The notes under the pieces: generated by a model
Told to the model about the DNA's origin: nothing
Databases searched by the model: none
The model's input: the letters and a program-made list of their open reading frames with translations, nothing else
Assembly: GCA_963693315.1 (NCBI GenBank)
Contig: OY856186.1
Location: 368,368,850 to 368,432,849, forward strand
Reading direction: 5' to 3'
Length of the DNA: 64,000 nt
From: Diogma glabrata
Lineage: Eukaryota > Arthropoda > Insecta > Diptera > Cylindrotomidae
Shown here: positions 24,561-37,061 of the stretch, piece by piece
How positions within the stretch are numbered: position 1 is the first letter of the stretch
How the letters are laid out: each line of letters begins with the position of its first letter
Position numbers and translations under genes: made by a program

Positions 24561-27467
24561 TTATAATTTTGTTTAAAAGATAATTATTAGTTTCTAAATA
24601 AAATTTTTCTACAAATTATTTAATAATACAAAATTATGTAAAAATGCAAATAATAAAAATGTCCGTTTTCATTCATAAATATTTGCATGTTTGTTTATTT
24701 GTCAAAAATAAATTACAAATTTATGCGCCTACTAAGATGAAATTATATTTCATTTTGTTAGAACAAAAAATGACAACAAAAAATTCTCATAACGACAAAG
24801 CAAAATTATCGACGACAAGAAGAATTGCCGACAGTTAAAACAAAGCCTACTGTTTAAATATCATAGTTTGTATGAATGAAAAATAAAATTTCTGACATCA
24901 AAAAAAAATTATCATAAATAATAATTTTAATAAATTTGTTTTGTGCCAAAATAAAAAAAAATATTTATGCTTTCTTTTATATGAAGGAAAAAAATTATGT
25001 ATTAGAAGAAGAAATCGTTCTTCATTATCGTCATATTTTTTTGTTGCTATGTTGGGAAGCAAAAACAATATTTTGGTTAAGATAAAAAATTTAATCTTTA
25101 AAAGGAATAACAAATAATCTAAAGATTAGCGGTTCCAGCATGAATTGCACAATTTATTTGTTTTAATGAAGGAATAAAAAAATTGCTGTTGTGGGCTTAG
25201 ATATGGAGAACGATTTTGTAATATTGATTTCCATTGTAGCTGAGGTGTACGTCGTTTCTACTAGCATAATGTTTTTTTTGTTACAAATAATTTCATTCGG
25301 TTTTGTAAGTTTTTTGAATCTTTAGAATTTTTATTATATGTTTTATTTAAAAGATTAAAAATTAGAAATAGCTGACGAGTAATTAAGTAATCCTTAAACT
25401 TAAGTTAAATTAATATATGGATATGTAATAGTATGCATGAACTAGATATAGATTTTCCATCATGAAATAAACAGAAACGAGTATGCATTACAAAGGTTTA
25501 TCAATCATCGATTTGATCGTTGTAGTATTTCCCAGTAAACTTATAAGATAGTGCTTAGGGCGGCCATTTTTCGGCCATTTATAATTTTTGGTATTACATC
25601 TTATTAGTTACTGAATTTAGCCTGTAAGGTCAGACTTCATTAAGTGCATCTTCATGGTTTTCTTGACTTAAGGATGTTCACCCAGTTGCCGGTATTAAGT
25701 TGCCAAGTTGCCGGTATTATCAATGATTTATGTGTGGGCATCTATCTGTACGATATAATTATTAGATTGGCTTATGTTATTGGTTGCTTTTTAAAATTAG
25801 AATTTTATAATAACTCTATCCTCAAATTTCAAAAATCTTTCTCTAACCTCAAATTTCAAAAATTCGACCGAACAACTGATATTGATATCTTGCAACTTCA
25901 CTAGGTATTGTAACTCTCTTGGGTGGTTGTAAACTTTTTTCTTTCTAAAGCGTCTATCAATTCTGTATAGCCATCTGGTGGTGGAAATGCTACTAAAATA
26001 TTAAAAGTTATTTATCTTTATATAAATTTCCTGAGCTTAATGCAGTTTTAACAATTTAAAAAACAAACACATTAATATTTAATATGTAATTAACAATCAG
26101 TTATTCAGTTTATATCCGCATGTCATTAATAGAAATTGTTCAAGTATATCGATAATTACATAGCTGACATCTTATTGGTGACAGTGCCATCACTGATAAA
26201 ATCATATCAAGGCAATATATTTTTTGAGCATTTCATCAAACATAAATTAACTTTTCAATGTTATCTAATTTGAATGGATTACCACTACTAAAACATCAGC
26301 TTACGAAAACTATTAAAAATAAACGTTATGGCGCTAACTAACGATATATACGACATCGACATCTCGTTTCACAATTTATATCAACATAAAAGCAATAAAC
26401 TTTAGTTTATACTTTTTTAAAAGTCATACATCAAAAAATAAAAAAGTTAACTAATCAAAAAAAAAATATATATAAAACTTAATGACAGGTTTTTGTATAA
26501 TTTTCGCAAATAACTCTTATATCTTAAAAGTATTTTATTTGTCCACTCGACAAGAAAAGAAAATATTTTGGATAACTTTTTTTTATATAGTCTTCAAATT
26601 TATGTTTCGCGAGTTGATCTTGCATAGACAACATACTTATGATGTTCTGAATTTAGTGGTTTTTTTGTTGGTCCTGTTGTTGTTGCTGTTGTTTGGAATT
26701 TTAAGAATTTTTGTTTTTTTAGTATTAGAAAGATAAATAAAACTTTTGAACTTTGAGTTTTTCAAAGTTTTTTGCATTTTCTGTTTATTATATTATTTAA
26801 TATTGACATATATGATATTTAATAAATAAGATATTTCAGGAAATTTTATTTTTTTGACAAATTATTCAAATTATTTTTTTTTTAAAGACAACAAATAGTT
26901 TTGCTAATTAATTTTGTAATTTGAGTAGAGAGGTACAAGACATTTTGTTTGAATATTTGAAGTATCAATTTACAGAATTAAAATGAAAAACGAGGAAGAA
27001 GAAGAAAAGGAAGACACATCAAGTTGTCATTTGAATGACTTTTTAAAAGTTAAGGTTCTTTGTCGTGTTATTTGTTTAAACTTTTTTTACCATTGGAAGA
27101 AGAGTAACAAATTGGCTTGAAGATATTGTGTGTGGTAGAGTTTGAAATATTGACATAATTTTTATTAATGCACATAAGTTTAATTTTATGAGAAATAGTT
27201 AGAAGCGGATGTTAATATTTAATAAAAGATCGGTGAAGCGCCATGTATATAGATGGTATGACGTGATTGAAATTTATTATACTAGACTAGCTTTTGTTAT
27301 TGAGATTATGGTTTTATGAAAAGAAAAATAAAACATTTTTATTTTAAAGAACAAAATTTTAATCCGTTTGTAATATTCTAAACAACCTCATATTCCGCTC
27401 AAAACTTTAAAAACATTTCGACATATCGAAAAAAGTTCACAATGGTGAATGTAAATCTTTTATAAAA
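24561..27467. other. AT-rich DNA, no gene seen
   Basis: No gene is supported. Frames near 24,650, 25,650 and 26,480 on the plus strand are AT-driven and show no domain. A short direct repeat AGTTGCCGGTATTA occurs twice at about 25,683-25,720. ATTGGTGACAG recurs at 26174-26184. Confidence 0.45.
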
Positions 27468-27485
27468 TGGCACCCATTGTGGGGC
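27468..27485 (+). other. Degenerate tRNA-Lys-type primer binding site
   Basis: TGGCACCCATTGTGGGGC differs at three positions from TGGCGCCCAACGTGGGGC, the tRNA-Lys primer site of many insect Gypsy elements. It lies about 3.5 kb upstream of decayed Gypsy pol in the same orientation and may mark the start of that element. The LTR upstream of it could not be delimited. Confidence 0.4.
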
Positions 27486-27899
27486 ATAAACTCATGATTC
27501 TGAAATTAAGAATCTCATACTCCACAAGATTTGCGGTTTCAAGACTCTCGTACTATACAAAATATTTAGTGAATTCCACGCCAAAAATATTGGATTTGAA
27601 ATTGTAGATAGCTTGTAAGAAAAACTAATTCAACTAGCCTGAATAATAACAACCAAGCCCTTTGAAGCTGCATAACCCAAAGAGACATCTAATAACCAGA
27701 TTTCTATTTAATCCAGCAAACCAAAATGCAATTAATATAAAATTTAAAAAAAATTGTACAAAAATAATTGAAAAAACAAATTATAATTTCATTACAAGTG
27801 ACAACGACTCATTCAAAAAAACACTATGTCCGTGTTAACGAAAATGTGGTGCAATCTAGTATGACACCATTAACAAAAACTAAAATAATAAAAAAAATC

Positions 27900-28690
27900 T
27901 AACAAAACATTTCCAGATTGCATTGAAACGGAAAACTTGTTCTCTAACAAAGCCATCATCCAACATGAGCATCACCTTTTTCTGTTAAATCCGCAAACAA
28001 CAAATCATTGCAAAACTCTGAAGGCTAAAATCATTAGCCACCTTTTAGAGTCAGCACAGAATCGGATAGAGAAACTCATGTAAACTGGTTATATTGGACA
28101 CTAAAAGCCTTATGCATTCTACGACCAGCTACTTCTTATAAATAGCGATTGCATAGAATTCACGCCGGATCATATAAAAAACTATGACTTGCTTAGTTAC
28201 CCACAGGTGTAAATTATGTCGTTGTCTCAATGAAGAATGACGACATTAACAAATTTCTTCGAATCCTGGACAGAATTTGGAAAGAAATCAATGTTACAAC
28301 CACCCCTTCTTGGGGTTCAATATTGAAAAGGCAAATGTACCAACAACATCTACAGAAAACTGGTAACAACCACAACATCCATGTGAGAAAATGTTAGAAC
28401 AACTTCTTTTAATAATATGAAATCACGACTGAATAACTGAGAAATAACAACTTCTAGAGTTCACGATCTCGATCACCTTCTAAGTAGTCCTGTCGATGAA
28501 GCAACTTAAAACCTAAAAGCAAATCACTTTCATCGGAGAACTTTTGTTGGTATCATCGACCATTTAGACCTAAAACAATTGTACCTATAAGCCTTAGAAT
28601 AGAACACCAAACTCGGAAAACTAATTTTTCACAGGATCAATATGGCTTATTTTGTGACACAGACGACAAGCCATCTGTTTTTTCCCGTGC
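27900..28690 (+). other. Probable decayed coding relic, family unknown
   Basis: The base composition is less AT-biased than its neighbours, and broken plus-strand frames carry protein-like stretches such as FLRILDRIWKEINVTTTPSW (about 28,250-28,310) and HFHRRTFVGIIDHLDLKQLY (about 28,525-28,590). Stops interrupt it repeatedly. It lies between a possible Gypsy primer site and Gypsy pol, so it could be gag or part of another element. I do not recognise it. Confidence 0.35.
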
Positions 28691-28910
28691 TTCAGCACCT
28701 ACTTTGAGTTGGTGATGTATGTGTCAGTAATCCTGTTTTTTCTAATTTAAACCTAATTAAAGACCAACACAATACCTGGACAGCCACCAATGGATCTATG
28801 ATCCACAATTTTGGAACAAAATTATTTGATTTAGATTTCAGTTTCCGAAGAGCGTTATAACACACATTTGTTGAAGCGTCAGTAAAAAACCTGTTATAGG
28901 TCCATTCTCC

Positions 28911-30498
28911 GTTATGCACGGGACATTCAGAGAATTTTAAAATCTCTCACAGAACAAAACAATTAACCAAGGCTAACTTACTTTACTGATTATGGACAAG
29001 CAACATCAAACTAAAATTACCATGAAAAAAAAATTAATTAAAGTTTTTTTAAGAAGTTAAAATATTGATTTTTAAGCCCGTTATGCACGGGACACAGAAA
29101 AAATATATTTCTTCACATAGGCATCAACATTTGAAAAACTCTGCGAGTTTAGCTTGAATAATTCCATAAGGGCTATATTTTTTTAAAGCCAAATAACCAA
29201 ACTCTATTACAGTATCTTTAAGTTTTTGACATATCCATTTAATTATTTTTAATTTAATTTTACGTTTTGTTATGCACGGGACAAAGCAAAGTTATGCACG
29301 GGACGCGTCTGAGTTTTCTATATTGTTAACGTAAATTATAGTAGTTTGCATTTACAATACATACATTTCTTTATTAGTACATATTATCAGGGCACATAAT
29401 ATAACATCATATATAAAATATTATTGTTTTTATTATTTTAGTGCATTAAGAAAGCGTATTTTTGTTTGCATAAAACAGTTTCAAAATAACAATATTAGTC
29501 TTAAACTTATAACTGCAACCACAAATTTCAATTTAGTAATTACCAACAATTACATATGTGTAGTTGGCAACACTCCATTTAAAGACTTATTTGTTACTTA
29601 TTTTACTCTGAGGACAACAAACATCTAACTGAGATTATATGGACAGATGGACCGTCTTCGGAGTTTAAGAATAGATATATAGTTTCTTTTTTAGAAGCAC
29701 TTAGCAATAATGAGTATAAAAAGCCGTTCCATTGGAAATATTTCGCTACCTCCCACAAAAAAAAGGGTAGTTGACGGAACTGGTGGAAGATCGAAGTTAA
29801 CTGTCAGGAGCTTGATATCCTCTAAAAAAGATACAGCTCCTGTTGCCAGATCAGCAGATAATTTTGGTCAACTAATTAATATACACATGGCTTCTACCAA
29901 AGTGATGGTAGTTTTGGAGACAGATATTTATAGAAAAATAATATGGGATCATGCTCCAAAAATTCCATGCATTTCAACAATGCATATCATTAAGATATCT
30001 ACAAATAGCAAAGAGTTTTTCTTAAATGCACTCACTGTTGTGGGAAAGCAAAGCAACTGAACTGCAAAAAAAGATGTTACCGTTGGAAATTGGGTCGTTG
30101 TTGTGTATGACGAGGTTTTATATGCAGGTGAAGTGGTTCAAATGATCAATGAAGAAATTCAAGTATCAGTTATGGAAAGACAATGAAACCGCTGGAAATG
30201 GCCAAAGAAAGAAGACAAACTACTATATAGCCCAGACAACATAATTAAAATTATTAATCCTCCTATTGTGGTGAATTCTCGAAGATTCTTTAAATTCCCT
30301 GATTTCCCTTGAAATTGTGTTATGCACGGGACATTATGTTTTAATTTACTATTTCTACCTTGTTTCATTATAAAGCAAAGTTTTTGTGGAAAACTAACAA
30401 CAGCATAGGTAACAAAGTAAAACTAAAATAATTTGTAATTCAGTCCCATAGTTATTTTCAAAAAATGAAAAATGTATGTTTTATGTTATGCACGGGAC
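28911..30498 (+). repeat. Six dispersed copies of the 14-mer GTTATGCACGGGAC
   Basis: Exact copies start at 28911, 29080, 29269, 29291, 30319 and 30485, all in the same orientation. Four lie before and two after the transposase-like relic at 29604-30312; the fifth begins seven bases after its final stop codon. The DNA between copies is not itself repeated, so this is not a tandem array. The arrangement is that of a protein binding site repeated inside one element, for example subterminal transposase sites, but such sites are more often inverted at the two ends. Confidence 0.8.
29604..30312 (+). pseudogene. Broken C-terminal part of a DDE-like transposase
   Basis: One frame from about 29,604 reads EIIWTDGPSSEFKNRY, then KPFHWKYFATSHKK. 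After a one-base slip in a run of eight A (about 29,757-29,764) the protein continues as VVDGTGGRSKLTVRSLISSK from the frame beginning at 29,710. It continues past a stop at 30,058-30,060 as VGNWVVVVYDEVLYAGEVV, then past a second in-frame stop (about 30,184), reaching RWKWPKKEDKLLY and FFKFPDFP before TGA at 30,310-30,312. The TDG..S.FKNRY and FATSHKKG..DG.GG patterns and the small-barrel C-terminal region belong to a family of uncharacterised invertebrate transposon proteins I recall only by pattern. The first half of the protein was not found. One frameshift and two stops make it inactive, but the reading is otherwise well kept. Confidence 0.65.
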
Positions 30499-30927
30499 AT
30501 TTAATTCTTGTTCCCTTTGTAAACGCTAAAATATTGATCATATTTGAGCTTTTATCTATTAGTTAGAAGTATCTCTAGCACTATTTAATTATTGATAAAT
30601 AAATATAAATTATACATTTGAATTCCAAGTGAAAATTTGAATTCCATCCGAAAATTCCATGTGATAATGCTTTGTGGTTTTTGATAATTCAGAATGTTAA
30701 CTGTGAGAAAACAAGGGCATTTTCTTTTTTTTAAATGTTTTTATTTCAATGTGAAGGTTTCATTTGGGAGAATGGCCCTATAGGTGCTGACTTTTTGGTG
30801 TAACTCTCATTGATTGTCGATCTAACTCGTAAGCGTTTACTAGATACAAATACAAAATTAACAGTAAATACTATTACGTGCTCGGATAATATGCTATCAC
30901 TGCGTTTGTACAATATTCAGGGAAGCT

Positions 30928-31513
30928 ATGAAGACATGTTCCGTAAGCCTAAATACAACGCTTGCAAAAGGAGAATTACATTCCTTACCACCACATAAGC
31001 TGGAAGTGAATAAATTCAAGATTAAAAAGGACAGATTTTTTCATATAACTCAGCTAGAATTGATCAGACCATTCTTATCTTGTGCTTCATCACCGCTAAA
31101 TGGCTCCCAAGAAGGATCAAAATGATTGGAGACCTTGTGGAGACTTTCGACACTAAATGACCATTCCAGATCGATACCCCATATCACGAATATGGGATTT
31201 TCATGAATCTTCACGGATGCACTATATTCTCCAAAGTCAATCTTGTTCAAGCTTACCATTAAATACCAGTCGCAGCGGAAAATATCCACAAAACTGCGAT
31301 AACTGTCTTGATTGGTCTTTTTGAATTTCTTAAAACGCCTTATGGTCTCAGAAACGCAGCGCAACCGGTCCAACGTTTTATGGATGAAGTGGTTAAAAGA
31401 CTTGACATCGTATTTGTATTGGTGGCAATCAATTCCCTACAAGAACAGCAAAAGTACTTACCCATTCTCTTCAAAAGTTGTCTGATTTCGATAAAACAAT
31501 CAGAATTTGTAAA
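30928..31513 (+). pseudogene. Decayed Ty3/Gypsy reverse transcriptase (first part)
   Basis: Plus-strand frames together follow the Gypsy RT order: LPPHKLEV and LIRPFLSCASSPL (30,970-31,100), NDWRPCGDFRH (about 31,115), LHGCTIFSKVNLVQAYH (about 31,200-31,260), then TAITVLIGLFEFLKTPYGLR and FMDEVVKRLDIVFV (31,290-31,420). These need several frameshifts, and the catalytic YxDD box is gone: the expected place reads VFVLVAINS. The match stops exactly where a long-inverted-repeat element begins at 31,514 and appears to resume on its far side. It is an inactive fossil. Confidence 0.85.
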
Positions 31514-33799
31514 TAGTCCAGTAAATAAAGGTTAAAAGGTCGCAAAAATCCTGTCGCGGACGGGACCTGGCGGAAATTGTTGGTCTTACCGAGTACTTTG
31601 ACGTGAGAAAAATTACCTTGGGGTTCCGACCCTGTGAGCCTGGAAAATGGCCCTCAAAGTGTCAGAAGTAGTTTCCGGGCCATATCTCCGGAAATTTTGC
31701 AGTTAGGGCATTCCTGTTTAGCCAGAAATGAAGGTGAGCTAATTATCTACAGAAATGGTCCTAATCATTTTTATCGTAAACCCGATAGTTTCCGAGATAA
31801 CGGACTCGAACCTTGTCCTGCATTTTTCTCTTCATCATGGAGCCAGAACGCCGCTTTACACGTATTTACTAAGGAGCGGCGGACAAATTAGCGGATAACT
31901 CGGTCAAAATTCAATATTTTTCGATGATTCAAAATTCATGTGAAAGAGAAAACCCGTACCTGTCACATCCTGTGATAAAATTCCTGTTATCACGTTTGTA
32001 AGCGAGTGCAAACGGCGGTCAAAGTTTCTTTTTATCCGGTTTTCTGACGCTGTTTTAAATTGATTCATATTTTTTTTAAAAATTGTGTTTTTATATGTTT
32101 CTTTCTTGATTATTGTACCTGTGGGGGTCTTGAAACATCTCAGAAAGTTTGCGACAGTGGCTTTCTCGCACTTTTAAACAAATGGGAATTTATTAATTTC
32201 CATTTTGAGGACTTTCATGGAGTTTCGGAAAGTCCGCGGAAAATCAGTAATAAAAGATTTATTGTCTATTAAAGTGCCTTATAAGTTACACCAATTTGTA
32301 GCTTAGAATGTCTAGTTTCCGATCGTATTTTTCAAATTGTTTAGAAATTTCCAGGGCTCTTTAAAAGTTGATTTTACGCCCACACGGGAAAAAAACTGGC
32401 CAAATTTTTCAGAAACTTTTTTTTCTTTCCGAGGAATGTTTTGGGTATTGTTACTTATATAAAAGTAAAGCTGAGGTTCTCAGCTTTCCATTGATATAAA
32501 TAATGTCATTGTTTTTAATCCACAAAAAAAAAAAATTGAAAAAGTTTCTCTGAAATTATTTATGATAATTTCCTCTTTTTTTCTGCTTCACGTGGCGGCG
32601 CGTATATTACGTGTATAATATCGGTCCGCGCAGGCGCGCACACATGGCACACACACACTGGCTTCACGCGTCCCTAGTGGACTTATATTGTTATTTTTAT
32701 TGTATTAATCGTCAACAATAGTACATTATGATGCTAGGACGTAAAGCTAAAGATTTTGGACGGATGTGGAGTCGAGGCGCTAGCCGAGATTTGCACCCAC
32801 ATTAAGTCCAAAATAGCTTACGTCCGTGCATCATATACTATTTTTTATTCGCCGCAAGCAAAATATTTTAAGAAAATTTGTTTATTCTAAATTAAAATTA
32901 TAAATTTTCATAAATTTTAAAATAAAAATATGTGGAACAAGTAACCTTTGACAAAATATTAATTATTTTTTTCAAATTATTGTGTAGCTATGACAACAAA
33001 TGATAATAACTATTTTAATTGGATAATGAAATTTTGAATTTAAGGGTTGCTTTGATAAAAATTTTTATTTTTCATAGAATTTAAACAAATGCAAATGCTT
33101 TTTACTTTTTTGGACGTAGCTATGACAACAAAATAAATAGTTAAAAAGTGACACTTTTAGGCCGTAAATCACAGTAATAAAGTAACACTTTAATATGTAG
33201 GCGAATAAAAACGTCATTTATTATAAATTATTAAATTAGACATTGACAACATATAACGCATTTACAGCGACATAACAAATTAGTACATGTATAATTTAAA
33301 TTTGTGTGTGACTGATCCTTCCTATGCTCCTATATGGCCGCGATAATTTCGCAAATACAACGAGAAAGCCATTGTCATTTGCAGGTCAAATTTTTCAGGC
33401 CAAAACATGGAGCTGTGGGTATTTCCAAGCCCTCAGTTCTCAAATTTGATGAGAATCTGGCGTTTTTTCATGGTCTCAAATTTGACAATTTTTCACTACC
33501 CGTTTGTGCAAAAAGTATCAATGTTGCGAAAAAAATGATTAGGACCATTTCTGTAGATAATTAGCTCACCTTCATTTCTGGCTAAACAGGAATGCCCTAA
33601 CTGCCATATTTCCGGAGATATGGCCCGGAAACTACTTCTGACATTTTGAGGACCATTTTCCAGGCTCACAGGGTCGGAACCCCAAGGTAATTTTTCTCAC
33701 GTCAAAGTACTCGGTAAGACCAACAATTTCCGCCAGGTCCCGTCCGTGACAGGATTTTTGCGAGCTTTTGATCTTTTTCGACCTTTATTTACTGGACTA
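31514..33799. mobile_element. DNA element with terminal inverted repeats of about 265 bp
   Basis: The left arm (31514 to about 31776) and right arm (about 33528-33799) are reverse complements with few differences; both outer ends read TAGTCCAGTAAATAAAGGT. The element lies inside the Gypsy RT relic, and AAA flanks both sides (31511-31513 and 33800-33802), suggesting a short target duplication; a TA duplication with ends GTCCAG would fit equally well. The 1.75-kb middle has no transposase frame and itself contains a smaller palindrome. Long arms suggest a Polinton/Maverick-like, foldback or other TIR element. The superfamily cannot be settled from what I see, and a 6-bp duplication expected of Polintons is not evident. 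Confidence 0.85.
32717..32846. repeat. Palindrome nested in the long-inverted-repeat element
   Basis: AATAGTACATTATGATGC near the left pairs with GCATCATATACTATT on the right, and GGACGTAAAGCTAAAG pairs with AGCTTACGTCC; the centre is near 32,780 around GTCGAGGCGCTAGCCGAG. It codes for nothing and resembles a foldback MITE that jumped into the larger element. Confidence 0.7.
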
Positions 33800-33850
33800 A
33801 AATGCGTATTTGGTGCTGCTTTGTTCTCTAGATTTTTTTGAGCTATAATG
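33800..33850 (+). pseudogene. Resumed Ty3/Gypsy RT after the insertion
   Basis: Directly after the right arm the plus strand reads KCVFGAALFSR. KCVFG is the motif that follows the YxDD palm in Gypsy reverse transcriptases, and the residues before the left arm (LSDFDKTIRIC) are what normally precede it. Removing the element with one copy of AAA rejoins the two in the same frame. The match fades after about 15 codons. Confidence 0.65.
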
Positions 33851-35414
33851 AAAATTAGTTTAGATAGATTAAATTTAAAGAAAACAATTTTGTATGAAGT
33901 TATTGAATTGAATGAAAAAAACTGTGAAAGAAGTTAATCTCATTAATACATTATAAATTAGTGAACGGGAACAATCGGTCAAAAGTTCGTTCAATTAACC
34001 TCAGTCGTTCACGATACATCACTGTAATGAAAAATTTTGCAATATGTTGGAAATACTTGGATAAAACAATTGTACCACTGTATTGTTAAGAAGAAACAAG
34101 TCATAGTCATTGACTGATCTAAATTGAATAAAATTCTTAAACATAATCAATTATTCTTGCAATATTAGATGATCATTGTTTGATCTATAAACCGTTCACA
34201 GGATATACATGATTACGTTAAATCCAGATTTAGTATATATAAAATTTGTTAATTACATCCGAGTCCATTGTTAGAATTTTTCCAAATTAGTACAAAAAGC
34301 CTTAAAAGCAAAAAAAAAAAATTGAAATAAAATTTTGCTATCAAAAACCAACAGCAAAATTTATTTTTATGATTTTATTTTAATTTCATGATTTTTTTAC
34401 ACAAAAAGTAGTTTACAAGTATGATAATTAATATCTCTAGAATTTCGCGTAGGATACTCCATTCCAATTGTGTTCATTATTATGTTATTATTTATTATTG
34501 TAGCTTTTGTTTTATTTTAAATAAAGATATATAAACTAGCGCGACAATAATAAAACCGTCTAACAATAGATCTGAATCTTTAATAAATACATTGTATGGA
34601 ACTTGAACAACTTTCGTAATAAGATTTCGTTGTAATATTTGATTAAATCTTAAATTAATAATCGAACAAAATAAAAGTAAAAATAAAAAAAAATATTTTT
34701 ATTATTTTATATTTTGGATTTCACAAAAATATGATAATGGTAGTAAAGTTAAAAAAAAACCTTTGCATAAATTATAATTAATAAACTTGGAGGGCGGATT
34801 ACTTGTTGTTTGTACAAATACCGCCGATGGCTATAATCAACATTTTTTTTCTTCTACTATTAGTTACTTTACTATTTATTATACTTATGTGTAGATATAT
34901 GGATTTTATCAATTTTAAGAATTTCGAAATAATTTTAAATTATTTTCAATATTTTAGTTTCACATTATTTTAGTTGTTGAATATGAAATGACGGATATTT
35001 AAAAAATACAAAAAAATCTTATATTGTGGTCTAGGAGCACCCCAAACTCCAGAATTAGTACTTAAACGTTGAAGGCAACTGAACGTGTCCGAAGTGTGAT
35101 ATACAGGGCTTTGAGAGCGTGACTTTGCATTTAAAATTAGATTATATTGTTTGCAAATGCTTAAGGAACCAAGCTACTGAGTGCACTATAATATTAGAAA
35201 TGAAAAGTTGGAAAAAGAGAGGAATTGAGAAACAGATATCTCTTGTCATATTGCTGGGCACAAGCGATTTCAACCAGCAGTACTTTGCGTGAGTTTCATC
35301 TGTATACGAAACCATTTAGATAATCAAATAGATTTATTAATAAAGAATTTTGAATGAAGGTTCAACAGAAGAAAAGTTCAGGCTTAATTCTTAAAGAAAT
35401 ACTACGACCAAAAC
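33851..35414. other. AT-rich DNA, no gene seen
   Basis: No coding region, RNA gene or repeat boundary is supported. Confidence 0.5.
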
Positions 35415-36705
35415 CCGCGGACTCAGAAACTAAAAGATTCAAAGACTCAAAAACTCAAAATCCCAAAGACTCAAAGACTCAAAGATTCAAAAACTCAAAT
35501 ACTGGACGACTCGAAAACTCGAAGAGACTCTACGATTCAAAGACTATAGTCTCATAGCTTCAAAGCCTCATAGACTCAAAGACTCAACGACTCAAAAATT
35601 CAAAGACTCACAGACTCAAAGATTCAAAGCCTCATAAGCTTAAAAACTCAAAGATTCGAGACTAGAAAACTCAAAGACTAAAAATTTAAAGATTCACAGA
35701 CACAAAGACTGAAAGATTTCAAGACTGAAAAGCTCAGACTCCAAAACTCAAAAACTCAAGAACTAAACGACTAAAAGACTCAAAGACTCCGAAAACTCAC
35801 AGACTCAAAGACTCAAAAATTCAAAGATTTAAAAACTCAAAGACTCAAAGACTCAAAGACTCAAAGACTCAAAGACCCAAGGACTCAAAGAATCAAAGAC
35901 TCAAGACTCAAAGATTCAAAGCCTCATAAGCTTAAAAACTCAAAGATTTGGGACCAAAAACGCAAAGACTCATAAGCTTAAAAACTCAAAGACTCGGGAC
36001 TAGAAAACTCAAAGACTAAAAATTTGAAGATTTGAAGACACAAAAACTGAAAGATTTCAAGACTTAAAAGCTCAGAATCCAAAACTCGAACACTCAAAAG
36101 CTCAAAAACTAAACGACACAAAGACTCAAAGAGTCAGACTCGAAGACTCGAAAGCTCTAAGACTCAAGGACTCAAAGATTTAAAAACTCAAAGATTCAAA
36201 GACTCAAAGTCTCAAAGGCTCAAAGACTCAAAGACTCAAACACTCAAACACTCGACGAATCACAGACTCAAAGATTCAAAAAGTGAAAGACTCAAAGGCT
36301 CAAAAATTCGGAGACTCAAGAACTCAAAAATCTACGACTCGAAGACACTAAAGCTCAATGACTCCAAGACTTAAAAATTCAAAGACTCCAAAACCCCAAG
36401 ACTTAAAAACTTAAAGAATCAACAACTAAATGACTCAAAGACTAAAAGACTCAAGAACTCAAAGACTCAAAAACTCAAAGACTCAACGACTCGTAAACTC
36501 AAAGGCTCTTTGATTCAAAGACTCAAAGACTCATATATTCAAAGACTTAAAAGACTCAACGATTCAAAAACTCAAAGATTGAAAGGATCAAAGACCCTAA
36601 GACTCAAAGATTCAAAGATTCAAAGATTCAAAGATTCAAAGACTCAAACACTTAGCGACTCAAAAACTCAAAGATTCGAAGTCTCAAAAACTCAAAGCCT
36701 TAATA
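35415..36705. repeat. 9-bp array, unit AAAGACTCA, with higher-order structure
   Basis: About 1.3 kb of diverged AAAGACTCA units (GATTCAAAG, AAACTCAAAG variants). On top of the 9-bp period there is a longer pattern: a block of about 120 bp running from GGACTAGAAAACTCAAAGAC through CTGAAAGATTTCAAGACT to AACTAAACGAC occurs near 35,655 and again near 35,995. The same block appears in the separate array at 52 kb. The open frames at each end (35,354-35,557 and 36,510-36,713) are products of the repeat. Confidence 0.9.
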
Positions 36706-36724
36706 ATAACTAGGAGACATTTTG

Positions 36725-37061
36725 ACATTTTGTTGACGTAGAAGCAATGATTTCAAAAAGTGGTAATGAGATATGCTAGCATATAATTTTTAATTTTTTT
36801 TTTTTAAATATATGAATGAAAAATAATCAGAACTCTAGCTGATCAGTTCGGATATATGAAAAATTACCGATCAAATAAGTTTTCAAGTAAGCTTATTTGA
36901 TCTCTAACTTATTTGATCAGTAATTTTTCATATATCCGAACTGATCAGCTAGAGTTCTAATTATTTTTCATTCATATATTTAAAAAGAAAAATTAAAAAT
37001 TATATGCTAGCGTTTCTCATTACCACTTTTTGAAATCATTGCTTCTACGTCAACAAAATGT
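36725..37061. repeat. Near-perfect palindrome with 160-bp arms
   Basis: The left arm begins ACATTTTGTTGACGTAGAAG and the right arm ends CTTCTACGTCAACAAAATGT. Pairing continues inward through AGTGGTAATGAGA, ATGCTAGCATATAATTTTTA and TCCGAACTGATCAGCTAGAG to a loop of about 25 bp near 36,893. It follows directly on the 9-bp array and ends where a Helitron-like 3' end begins. It may be an inverted internal copy within one larger element. Confidence 0.85.

Noticed and set aside
28692..28919. 75-codon minus-strand frame
   Set aside because: No family features; it overlaps protein-like sequence on the plus strand and the first 14-mer copy.
28911..30498. CRISPR-like array from the repeated 14-mer
   Set aside because: Spacing is irregular (about 20 to 1,000 bp), the repeat is too short and the DNA is eukaryotic.
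35354..36713. Lys/Asp/Ser-rich frames at both ends of the AAAGACTCA array
   Set aside because: Repeat-derived, no conserved domain.
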